Shown here one piece after another: positions 1-7,847 of a stretch of DNA of 15,156 nt (within the stretch, counting starts at the first letter, position 1; the number at the start of each line of letters is the position of its first letter). A model generated the notes under the pieces. The model had not been told where the DNA came from. It did not search any database and saw nothing but the letters and a program-made list of their open reading frames with translations. The DNA comes from Funneliformis mosseae (lineage: Eukaryota > Glomeromycota > Glomeromycetes > Glomerales > Glomeraceae): positions 1 through 15,156 of the forward strand of contig CAJVPP010002364.1 in assembly GCA_910592005.1 (NCBI GenBank), written 5' to 3'. Made by a program: the position numbers and the translations under genes.

Positions 1-896
1 TCTCATGTCGGGGTCATTCACTCGAAATCAAATTTTCACATCGATCAAATCATGTGTAATATTTACCAAAATTCTTATATCGCTTTATAACTTTGAGGAA
101 ACAAAAACTATTGTTATGAATTCTTGACGAGTTGTACAATCAGACAATGAATCAACTAATTGTTAGTGAACGGTAACACGAAAGTTCGGGAATGTATAAA
201 AATGTACGGATTACGTAAAAAATCTTTCGCTAGAGATTTTTATTTTGTTGATTACGAAACATCAAAGCCAATCGCGTCAAAAGTTTGTAATGATCTGTTT
301 CGTTAGGAATAACTAATTATCCCGGCAATTCTTCCGTACGGTGACATATGCCCTAATTAGGTTATAATTAACTTTTTATAAAAAAGAGCATCATACGTTT
401 TTGAAGTTGTTATTCAAATGGGGATTTGATCTTTTTTTTTTTTTTTTTAATATATTTTCGTTATAAGAGAAGAAAAAGGCACAATTTCTTTATTTGAGTG
501 AAAAGTGGAATTAAGCAACCTTATGCAACTAAAGTGGATTGAATTTGGGATCTCGGGTATCAAAATATTTGAGATCAGTTGTTCATTGTTCAAAGTTATA
601 AAACCAAACTCTCAATCGCAATTATATCTTCATTATGAAAAATTAAAAAAGTGAAAAATTAAGTAAAAGATTATACTTATGTAACTTATTGAAAAAAAAT
701 ATATAGATATAATAGAGATATATATAAAATAAAAATAATTTGTAAAATTGGAACCAAGAAAAAACATATATGTATCCCCAAAACTTTCAATTAATGAATC
801 TGAATATTAAAATCTGTACAAAATATTTGTGATGGATGAATATATATAAATATATATAGATTTATAAAAAAAAAAAGGTAAGATATCCTCAAATTA
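1..896. other. Gene-free left flank
   Basis: I found no reading frame with protein-like sequence on either strand here. Roughly the first 420 bases have scattered CpGs and mixed composition, as expected of an upstream or untranslated region of a gene beyond the window edge. A long T run follows at about 430-448, and the rest is AT-rich and would hold the 3' untranslated region of the ML-domain gene ending at 897. No transfer RNA, ribosomal RNA or clear terminator was recognised. Confidence 0.5.
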
Positions 897-1505
897 TCAT
901 GGTTTGAACATGACGTTTGCCTTCAGGCAAGTAATTCTTTCCTCATCCGCTGTATAAACATAAGCTTCCACGGTATATTTACCCTTATCACATTTGATAA
1001 CAGAGAATTATTATTAAATGATTTGACAACAAAACAAAATGGGAGTAAGCTAGAAAATACTTACAAATGGAATTTCTTTTGGTAAAGTAACGGTAGTTTC
1101 TAAATATTGTTCCCCTTCTTCAAGTGGGCAGCTTTTATCGACTTTTTCTACTTGTTCGCATAAGTCAAGTTTTTGATGTAAAAGCTTGATTAAACCTAGC
1201 TTTACGGTCAAGTCAACGTAACTCCCAAATCCAACGGTCTTTTTCAAATACCCGCTGGCATTAATGTATACGTTTTCACCCCTACGTGGCGGGTCAGGCG
1301 ATATAAAAATATTCTCAATGACGAGGATGTCATTGTCATTACTGCAATCAGTAATGGTTTCAAAAATATAATTAGAAGGAAATTCCTTGACGAGTAACTG
1401 CTCTTCCTCGAAATTTGTAATATGGCTATCATATATTGTCATAGCATTTGCGAAAGTTGCAAACGTTAAACAAGCAATAAAAATAAAAATCTTGGCTTTA
1501 AACAT
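897..1505 (-). CDS. Secreted ML-domain (MD-2/NPC2-like) lipid-binding protein
   Basis: Two exons, 1505-1065 and 983-897, encode about 175 residues. The intron (1064-984, 81 nt) starts GTAAGT, ends AG and keeps phase 0. Residues 1-21 form a signal peptide (basic start, hydrophobic core, A-N-A cleavage site). The mature part follows the ML fold of NPC2 and fungal phosphatidylglycerol/phosphatidylinositol transfer proteins: a Cys in ITDC (54), the Pro/Arg-Arg-Gly turn and NxS glycosylation site (82-84), the LDLC...KSCPLEEG pair (116, 126), then a final strand set in exon 2 beginning GKYTV with ITC (166). Family members bind single lipids or sterols in a beta-sandwich pocket outside the cytosol or in vacuole-like compartments. 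The ligand here is unknown. The start is the only Met in front of the signal peptide. Without the second exon the domain would lack its last strands, which supports the splice model. Confidence 0.9.
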
Positions 1506-1859
1506 TGTGTAAAAATAAAACAGGATAAAGAATAGTAGAAATCAAACATCGCGTTTTTATCCCTTTTTTTTAAAAAAAGAAAAGTTACACCAGCAATCAA
1601 TATGATGCAATATTAACGTATCACTAGATTGAATAATTAAGATTTAGTTTCTTATTATATTTAGGCGTATTCCGACATTTGATTGAATTCAGAGAAATGT
1701 GGAACCGAAGATAATCAAAAATCCTATTTTTTTTTTTTTTTTATAAGGAAAATCCAAAGTTTTTCCGCTTGAACATTTATTATGATTGGATAACAAAATT
1801 TAATAATATTTACATACTTAAAAGTGCTAATTTATAAGATAAAAAATAAAAAATAATCA
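1506..1859. other. Spacer between ML gene and beta-repeat gene
   Basis: This gap separates two minus-strand genes and must hold the promoter of the ML gene and the 3' end of the beta-repeat gene. It contains AT-rich sequence, a run of T at about 1727-1742, and a polyadenylation-type hexamer listed separately. I see no coding sequence in it. Confidence 0.5.
1776..1781 (-). terminator. Candidate polyadenylation signal AATAAA
   Basis: On the minus strand this reads AATAAA, about 80 nt downstream of the stop codon of the beta-repeat gene at 1860-1862. The position suits a 3' end signal, but in DNA this AT-rich the hexamer also arises often by chance. Confidence 0.35.
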
Positions 1860-3370
1860 TCAATTATCTAAAAATTTTAGATCAATTTTCCCATTTGAAC
1901 TCGATAATAAAAGTTCATTGTTCTTTTTATTCCCTATATAACCAATTTTATATGATGTCGTATTTACTTTATAATCAATAGCATGATCATTTCCTTCAAT
2001 GTTGGTCTTTCCATTTGACGTTTGCAAACGAAATCGACCATTATATAGATCAGACTAGATGATAAAAATAAAAAATAAAAAATTATCATCATTATTATTA
2101 TTTTAAAATTCGTAAAGTTGAAACATACCACAAAAGTTTTGATGCGTCCATTTGAAGTTTTACCAGATATTCGAACCAGCTTATCAGCAGTTGAATTAGC
2201 AAGACTTAATTCAACATTTATGTTACCATTACTTGTTGAAGCATGCCATCCGCTACTAACATCATATCTACCACCAATATTTCCATTGCTCGTGGTTAAA
2301 ATAATTTTACCACCGCTTTGAGATTTACCATTTACTTCTAAATCTATTTTTCCATTTGACGTACGGACCTCAAATAAATGCGCAAAAGGATAAGATCCTT
2401 GAATGGCTGAATTTGACGTAAAGAGATGAATGGATCTTGGTGTTGAATTAGATAAGGATTTAACGGTAGCATCTATCCATGCATTATCAGTTTTTAATAA
2501 AAGAGCCCTGTCAATATAATAATTTCCTGATATATTTCCAAGAGATTGAACGGCAATCTCACGCGATTTTAAACTCTATCAGATACGTAAGTTAATACCA
2601 CACCTTTTGATCTAAAAAAAAAAGGGAAAAGGATAAAGTATTTACCTTGACCTTTATGGATTGACTTGATTTCCAACCAACATAATTAAATGTGATATTC
2701 TTCAAATTGTCATCAATGATATGATTATTAATTACGTTAATATAGAAATTACCAAATATTTTTAAATTTTTGGGAAATGTAATATTAACGTTTACTAAGA
2801 TACAACTTGGAAAAGAAACGTTTCCAGGGGTCGTTACTTTAAGATGACAGCTTGATGAATTAAATGACGAAATCACCGAAACTCTATTTTGTAAAGATTC
2901 ATGACCAAGTAATATTTGTACCGTAACGTTAATTAATGATGAGAAATCACTTTCTTCTTCTGATGATTGTGATACATGAATTTTTCCTTGCTAATTAAGT
3001 TAAACCATTGATAAACATTATTTTGCCAAATGGGAAAATTAAATGGAAATTAGATTATTTTTACTTACAGCAGCGCTGCCTGTTACGATCAATTCAAAGT
3101 TGCTGAATTCTTTAGGATCGATTTCAAATTCTTTTGGACCTTGCCACGGAACCTTGGGTTTACACATACCCTCTACATCACCACTAAAGCTCTCATTTCT
3201 TATCATAAGATACTAATGTTCATAAGAGTTGTGCTTCAGGTTAATTAACAGATCTAATAATTTAAGCGAATTGATCTTTTTATTACTCAATTTACCTTTC
3301 CAAATAAAGGAATGATGATTAAAATCAGTAATACAAGAAAAAAGAATTTAGAAATTTTTTTTTTTGCTAT
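1860..3370 (-). CDS. Beta-strand-repeat (DUF4097/DUF2807-like) putative adhesin, 5-exon model
   Basis: Four exons are firm: 3212-3069 (with an ATG at 3206), 2990-2646, 2575-2129 and 2054-1860. All splice GT...AG in phase 0 and give 374 residues from that ATG. Exons 3 and 4 carry six copies of the turn [ST]-S-N-G-[KNR] (residues about 233, 256, 275, 301, 322, 362), spaced 19-40 residues and each followed by a short beta strand. This is the pattern of the DUF4097/DUF2807 putative adhesins, right-handed beta-helix proteins best known in bacteria. A further exon (3370-3296) joins in phase 0 over an 83-nt intron. It encodes three Lys, then about 16 hydrophobic residues ending PLFGK, a signal or anchor segment. 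Its first codon is ATA-GCA where ATG would be expected, and a stop lies just upstream. So the protein is either anchored or secreted from a lost or non-AUG start, or cytosolic from 3206. Function is unknown. Confidence 0.75.
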
Positions 3371-3862
3371 AGATTAAATGATATTAGATAATTTTTTTTT
3401 TTTGAAAAAAAATAAGGTAAACAAACATAAACAAAGGTGCAATACATTTTAATGGAGGCGCAGAAAATTTAATACGGAAAAGGTTGCTGCGCCGCCAACC
3501 CATCCATGGATGATCTCTCGTCTGTCGGAGTATAATCCTCTTCATTTATGGCAATAGTTTGATCATTTTGAACGGGCGTGTAACCTAATAATATCATTAA
3601 TTTGAAGTTCGACCGGATTCAACCGTTTTAAATTACAGTCGGTGGAGCAATACGATAAGGCATTGTGAACAAATTTTTTTATCTATTTTTATATATATAT
3701 ACACGTCGTATTTATAATAATTTTTTTTATCTTGGTTAAAAAGAATCCTTATACGTAATATGATATCACCGACAATGAAGATCTTAGACATATAAAAATG
3801 CGTTTTCTTATCATGAGGCTTTTAGATTACAAATAACACGTTATTGTTAAAGTAAATATAGT
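3371..3862. other. Gene-free spacer with a CpG-bearing segment
   Basis: This stretch lies upstream of the beta-repeat gene and probably includes its promoter. About 3455-3660 is richer in G, C and CpG than its surroundings and contains a perfect 12-bp palindrome (listed separately). A short open stretch across 3480-3545 lacks an ATG at a useful place and resembles no family I know. From 3670 onward the sequence becomes AT-rich with a TATATATATA tract near 3692. Confidence 0.4.
3501..3512. promoter_or_regulatory. Perfect 12-bp palindrome CATCCATGGATG
   Basis: The sequence equals its own reverse complement. It sits in the CpG-bearing segment about 130 bases upstream of the first exon of the beta-repeat gene, so it could be a binding site for a dimeric factor. 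It could equally be part of a dispersed repeat. No protein can be assigned. Confidence 0.25.
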
Positions 3863-4002
3863 CTCTCTCTAAATGCAACCCCCCTTTTAGACCATAGTGA
3901 AAATATTTAATAATGTTCATTTAAAGAGAAAATTTCTATACGATTTCTATATGCTTGGGACTGAACGAGAGCGTGCGTTTAGAGAGGTGCATTTAGAGAG
4001 AG
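3863..4002. mobile_element. MITE-like element with CTCTCTCTAAATGCA inverted ends
   Basis: The left end (3863-3880, CTCTCTCTAAATGCAACC) is matched in inverted orientation by the right end (3986-4002, reading CTCTCTCTAAATGCACC on the minus strand), with a one-base difference, bounding about 140 bp. Just inside the right end the motif is partly repeated directly (GCGTTTAGAGAG followed by GCATTTAGAGAG). No protein-like frame fills it, and no clear target duplication flanks it. Size and ends fit a non-autonomous DNA transposon. The superfamily cannot be assigned. Confidence 0.5.
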
Positions 4003-4174
4003 TTGATTGTATCGTATGGCTTATATGTTTACAAATAGCAGAGTCAAATGTAAACTGTGATGGTAAGGATTTTTTTGATTTCAAAATAAAAATATAAATG
4101 TCAAAGATAGATCGCATCTAATTTGTTTTAAGCGATATTTTTTTGTATAAATCCAAATAAAAGATCATAATGAT

Positions 4175-4766
4175 TCATTTTTGAGATGTGGATGAAGCTG
4201 AGTTATTAGTTGATGTGGGTGTGGTGGTGGATGTGGTGGTGGGTGTGGTGGTGGATGTGGTGGTGGTGGTTTGTGTGATAGGTGTGGAAGTAGTTGGATT
4301 CTTGATGGATCCAATGGGCAGGTTGGAAAGATTAGGTTTAATTAATCTAGATGGTGTGTAAGGCGTGGTAATAGTGTTGCTTTTGCCAGTATTATTTGTA
4401 ATTGCTGATGATGATGACGGGAAAGTTTTGATAGGCCTTTGTGGTATCATCCCTAATCTAACAGATATTGTATTTGGTAATAGAAATCCTCGTTTCACTA
4501 AATTTGCAGTTATTTTTCTCGTTTCAGGATTTTTAAATACTTTTTTATTTATTTCCAACGCTCTTCGATAAACATGAGGAATTCCATACATCTACATTAT
4601 GAAATACTTTAGTTTAGTAATTCTTTATGCTCAGTTTACTTTTAACCTGATTTAATACCTGTACTTGGTATTCAGCTAATGAACATACTTTAGCGATCCC
4701 TAATACGAGTATTTTCTTTCCAAGAGACACTACTAGAAACTTTATTACAGATCTTTGCCAAGCCAT
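4175..4766 (-). CDS. Unrecognised small membrane protein with Ser/Thr-rich tail
   Basis: Exon 1 (4766-4659) and exon 2 (4591-4175) join in phase 0 over a 67-nt intron (donor CAG|GTATTA, acceptor TAG|ATG), giving 174 residues. An in-frame ATG at 4808 would add 14. Residues 5-30 are strongly hydrophobic with basic residues inside and look like one membrane segment or a mitochondrial-type targeting region. Residues about 37-90 (MYGIPHVYRRALEINKKVF and following) are basic, well mixed and protein-like. The rest, from about residue 95, is low-complexity Thr/Ser/Pro/Asn. I do not recognise the family. Starting at exon 2 alone is possible but would drop the hydrophobic part and leave a good donor unused. 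The gene lies only 113 nt downstream of the stop of the ASDURF-like gene on the same strand. Confidence 0.6.
4218..4265 (-). repeat. Perfect 24-bp tandem duplication coding Thr/Ser tail
   Basis: Two identical 24-bp units (4218-4241 and 4242-4265) made of GTGG and GTGGAT blocks lie inside the C-terminal coding region of the small membrane protein. On the coding strand they read as ACC/ACA/TCC-type codons for Thr and Ser. Being a multiple of three, the repeat can change length without breaking the frame. Confidence 0.85.
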
Positions 4767-4879
4767 TATTTGGAAATCAAAAAGTTTAATGGAAAAAAGT
4801 TTTAACATGAAAATATTTTGAATTACACTGATTCACGTGAACGTGTGGCTTAGATCATTGTCTAAAAACAGTAAGAATT

Positions 4880-4951
4880 TCATCCACCTAAATTCTTCAA
4901 TTTTTTTTTAGTTCTTTCTATATTATTTGCAATTACCATTAACTCTTCTAA

Positions 4952-4982
<31 letters not shown>

Positions 4983-5359
4983 TTAGAATTTAAGATTGTA
5001 ACTTTATTAAAGAGATTTATGTAAAATACAAACTTTTTTTGCTGGTTTTAAGTTCTTGTTTGTTATCCACGAAAAATAATACGTTCGTATTCGTTTTTTT
5101 TTGATATATCGACTTATAAATAAAAACAAAAAATTATTGAAAATGAACAAAGGTGAAGAAAGCATGGTAAAATGATATACTTACAGCATTAGATCTTAAC
5201 GATGATAATTCTATATTCACTAGATTAACTTGCTGATACTAAAAAAAAAAAAAAATTATTAAAATTGTATATAAAAATTGTACAAAGAATTCGTTATATA
5301 ACCTTTTTTTCTAATCGGTCGAGTTTAGCTTTTGTTAATTGAATTTCTAGACTTGACAT
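4880..5359 (-). CDS. ASDURF-like prefoldin-type small protein, four short exons
   Basis: Exons 5359-5303, 5238-5185, 5112-5034 and 4947-4880 encode 85 residues. The introns are 64, 72 and 86 nt, all GT...AG, with phases 0, 0 and 1. The N-terminal part (MSSLEIQLTKAKLDRLEKK) and the C-terminal part (ELMVIANNIERTKKKLKNL) are heptad-like helices. Between them lies a short region with L-S-x-L-x2-N-x3-Y, then N-T-N-V-L-F-F, then D-x4-L-x2-SK. This layout and these residues match, ungapped as far as I remember, human ASDURF (the ASNSD1 upstream-frame protein, 96 residues), a prefoldin-like subunit of the PAQosome co-chaperone. A beta-prefoldin fold of two helices around two short strands is inferred. 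The first donor (GTTATA) and third donor (GTTTGT) are weak, but every join keeps the helix and strand pattern. If exon 3 were read through, the protein would end after 68 residues and lose its second helix. Confidence 0.65.
4952..4982. repeat. Homopolymer T12-A19 inside intron 3 of the ASDURF-like gene
   Basis: Twelve T are followed directly by nineteen A, so the DNA can fold on itself. It lies just upstream of the last acceptor site of the ASDURF-like gene on the minus strand. Length is likely unstable and prone to sequencing error, but the tract falls in the intron and does not affect the proposed protein. Confidence 0.9.
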
Positions 5360-5522
5360 TTTTTAATTTTTTTTATTTTGATTGTAAACGAAAAAAAAAA
5401 TGAGTCAAAAAAAAAATGGCTTTATCCCTCAACATAAAAGCCAGTTGCGTAATTGATTAACTAATCATCAGATTAATCTGTGCGACGGTCTTCTTTTTCG
5501 GGACGACCTGTTGCACATAAAC
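5360..5522. promoter_or_regulatory. Divergent promoter between ASDURF-like and CRN genes
   Basis: The start codons of the two divergent genes are 163 bp apart. The region contains TGAGTCA (5401-5407), the core recognised by AP-1/Gcn4-type bZIP factors in other fungi. It also holds two adjoining dyads, GATTA-AC-TAATC (5455-5466) and the perfect palindrome CAGATTAATCTG (5469-5480). The bases next to the CRN start have more C, G and CpG. Both genes must draw their promoters from here. Use of these sites is inference. Confidence 0.55.
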
Positions 5523-7468
5523 ATGTCCACTACTGTCCGTCAAGAATTTAACCGCGTTTTCTTGAATTCAGCAAAAACAGAAAAAGAATTTGGTGACTTG
5601 CTAACTTATATTTCCAATAATCCTGATAAAATACCTGATTTGGAAGATTCTCTCAATTACGGCAATGATAACGTTAAAGCTACATACCTGAGAAATATAT
5701 TAACCGGTATGTTTTCATACAATTGAAGTATAAATTAATGTGCTTGACTTCGCTCTTTTTTTTGTCATATTCGCCAACATTACCGAATACTTACTGCCTC
5801 TTATCGCCAAACCCGCCCCAAAAACACATTCGCGTTATCGTAGTGCAACCCGTTGCTGGTAAATGGGCCGTAATAAATTTGGTCAACACGCGTCCTGGTT
5901 TTTATATTCGTGGTGTCATACTTAATATCTTACACTGATTTTTTTGTAATTTCGTTTCTTGTGCCTCATATTCATTCAATCTATTATACAGAGCCTCCTA
6001 ACAAACGTGTAAAAATAGATGATAGACTGAACAAATTTTGGCGAGTTTTAAAGGATGCATCTTGTGGCGAATTTCTTGTACTATCTGAAAATACTCGATT
6101 TTTGGGAAAGAAAAATGGACCTTCCACTGTGTTCATTCGTAAATGTTATCTTGATCTGCAAGTTGTTGTCTTTAAAAGAAACAAAATTCGTATAACCGGG
6201 AATCCGGGTATCGGAAAAACCTATTTCGGATACTATTTACTTTATTTGCTCGCACTACAAAATACTATTGTATATGATAACGCAAATGAAGCTAAACTGA
6301 TTGTCTTTGATGGGGAAAATGCCACTAAAAGTGACGATATAGAACCATACCTGAGAGACCCGAATGTTTGGTACATCGTAGATGGTAAGGAACCAAGTGA
6401 TGTCAACGCTAAAACAATTCTAATCTGCTCACCCAATAAAAGCACTTTGATAAATATATTAGAAGTACATCACGGTTTATGCCAACATGGAAGTGGAGAG
6501 AGATCAATACATGCAGGAAACTTTATACAAATATAAAAAAAAAAACAGGCTGTATATTTGTTTATTAGGTGTGGAGGGATCTCTCGGTTTGTTTTGGAAA
6601 AGGCTAATGATATAACTCACCAAAATAGGCTTGAAGAGGCAATTTCATGTATTAAAGAGATTATTTTTGATTTTATTGGTGAAAGTGTAATAGGAATAGA
6701 TGAAATTAGTCACACGATCGCTCATATCTATGTGAACCTTCCGATCAATTATGATGACGATGATGACAACGAAGATGATTACGACCTTGAAGATGACAAT
6801 ATCATGAAGACAGAAGAACACTTGAAAAACTTTCTTTACATAAACTTCAGCTTGATCAAGGTGGTAAAGAACCCTATACACAGGTAACTGTAAGATTTGC
6901 ATCAGATTATTTGAAGCAAAGGGTGATTGATCAATACGAAGCACGTATAAGAGAAAAACTTGTTGCACAAATTAGAGCGGGTATAGGTAGTTCGCTCTTA
7001 GGTAGCTGATTTGAGTATATTGCTCACAGAATTTTGCGAAAAGGAGGACATTTTGATGTTCGTCCTTTAGATCCTTATCTTAACCGCAATTATAAAGATT
7101 CAAATGCAGTTGTCAATTTATCTTTACAGAACGAGATACTAAAGTTCAACAAAAATAGTATTGATTCGATCGAGTCACAAAAGTATTATCAACCAAAGAA
7201 AAAAAATTTTCCATCAGTTGATTCAATTATTGCTTCAAATCGGGTCTTTCAGATGACTATTTCAAAAAATCATCCCATTAATCTGACTGGTTTAAATCTT
7301 CTTTGTGACAAATTAGGTGGAAAATCAGTCAAAGGTTTCATTTATTATTACTTTGTTGTACCAGCGTATCTGTATGATGATTTTAAAATGCAAAGGTTTG
7401 ATGTCAAGAACACTCCAGATTGGATTAATAAACGCGTTTTTCAATATGCTTTAAAAATTGAGCTTTGA
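5523..7468 (+). pseudogene. Broken crinkler (CRN) family gene: P-loop NTPase plus nuclease-like C-terminus
   Basis: Exon 1 (5523-5706, 61 codons) splices in phase 1 (G|GTATG to ACAG|AG) onto coding sequence starting at 5992. The downstream part follows the glomeromycete CRN pattern: a KRVKIDDRLNKFW linker, a Walker A motif GNPGIGKT (6198-6221), a Walker B-like VWYIVDG with Asp at 6381, a helical region, an acidic linker (about 6750-6800), and a C-terminal domain with F-E...FPSVDSII...FQMT. That last domain is regarded as a PD-(D/E)XK-type nuclease in CRN proteins. Breaks: frame 3 passes to frame 2 at about 6450-6461, returns near the 11-A run at 6535-6545, moves again to frame 2 between about 6795 and 6845, and a TGA lies at 7007-7009. 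The exon 1 head is not the usual ubiquitin-like LFLAK header. CRN proteins are known as nuclear-acting effectors or conflict proteins. As it stands this copy cannot make a full-length product. Confidence 0.85.
5707..5991 (+). other. Long intron of the CRN gene, with an open frame inside
   Basis: This 285-nt GT...AG interval is several times longer than the other introns in the window. It is also unusually rich in CpG and in balanced codons between about 5770 and 5905. A frame from 5723 to 5938 stays open for 71 codons. The stretch could be an alternative exon, a relic of inserted coding DNA, or exon sequence lost from the main product by mutation. I cannot match it to a family. Confidence 0.5.
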
Positions 7469-7807
7469 AGGACGTATTCAGTATAACATTTACATAATTT
7501 TAATCTTTTTATTTGTTATTTTGTATGAAAATCATATCTGATTTTATTCTATTTTTATTTGCAAAATTAAAATTTACCATAATAATTAGCAAAAGCTAAT
7601 TTAGATGTTAACGACCTTAATGAAATAAAACTTCAGATTTGTAAACATTGTTTTTTATAATAACTCGCTTAACTTATTGATTTCATCAAAGACATTATTC
7701 CCCTTTACACTATATAACTTGATACTTTAAATTTGTAACAATAAAACTTTAACTCGGAGACTTTTATCAGCCACTTATTATTCTTTTACCAAAATTAAAT
7801 CCTTTTT

Positions 7808-7847
7808 GGTTGATCATTGTAAATCTTACAAATAGTTTGAAAAATTG
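7808..7847 (+). mobile_element. Shortened copy of the element at the window's right end
   Basis: Bases 7809-7826 (TTGATCATTGTAAATCTTA) match 15017-15034 with about two substitutions, and 7828-7843 (ACAAATAGTTTGAAAA) match 15113-15127. The roughly 80 bases that lie between the two blocks at the right end are missing here. This looks like an internally deleted relic of the same repeat family. Confidence 0.5.

Noticed and set aside
431..448. Long T run as a terminator
   Set aside because: Similar homopolymer runs occur throughout this DNA, and no gene end or stem is linked to it.
2118..2321. Plus-strand open frame
   Set aside because: It is antisense to exon 3 of the beta-repeat gene, whose SNG repeats and splice sites are far stronger evidence.
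3897..4097. Plus-strand open frame of 66 codons
   Set aside because: It runs through the MITE-like element and its right inverted end, and has no protein-like pattern.
4365..4571. Plus-strand open frame
   Set aside because: It is antisense to the second exon of the small membrane-protein gene, which has the better splice and start context.
5723..5938. Open frame of 71 codons as a separate gene
   Set aside because: It lies wholly inside a CRN intron with good splice sites joining exon 1 to the CRN linker, has no recognisable domain, and starts within the intron donor region. Kept only as an observation.
6242..6968. Minus-strand open frames
   Set aside because: They are antisense shadows of the CRN NTPase region and its acidic linker.
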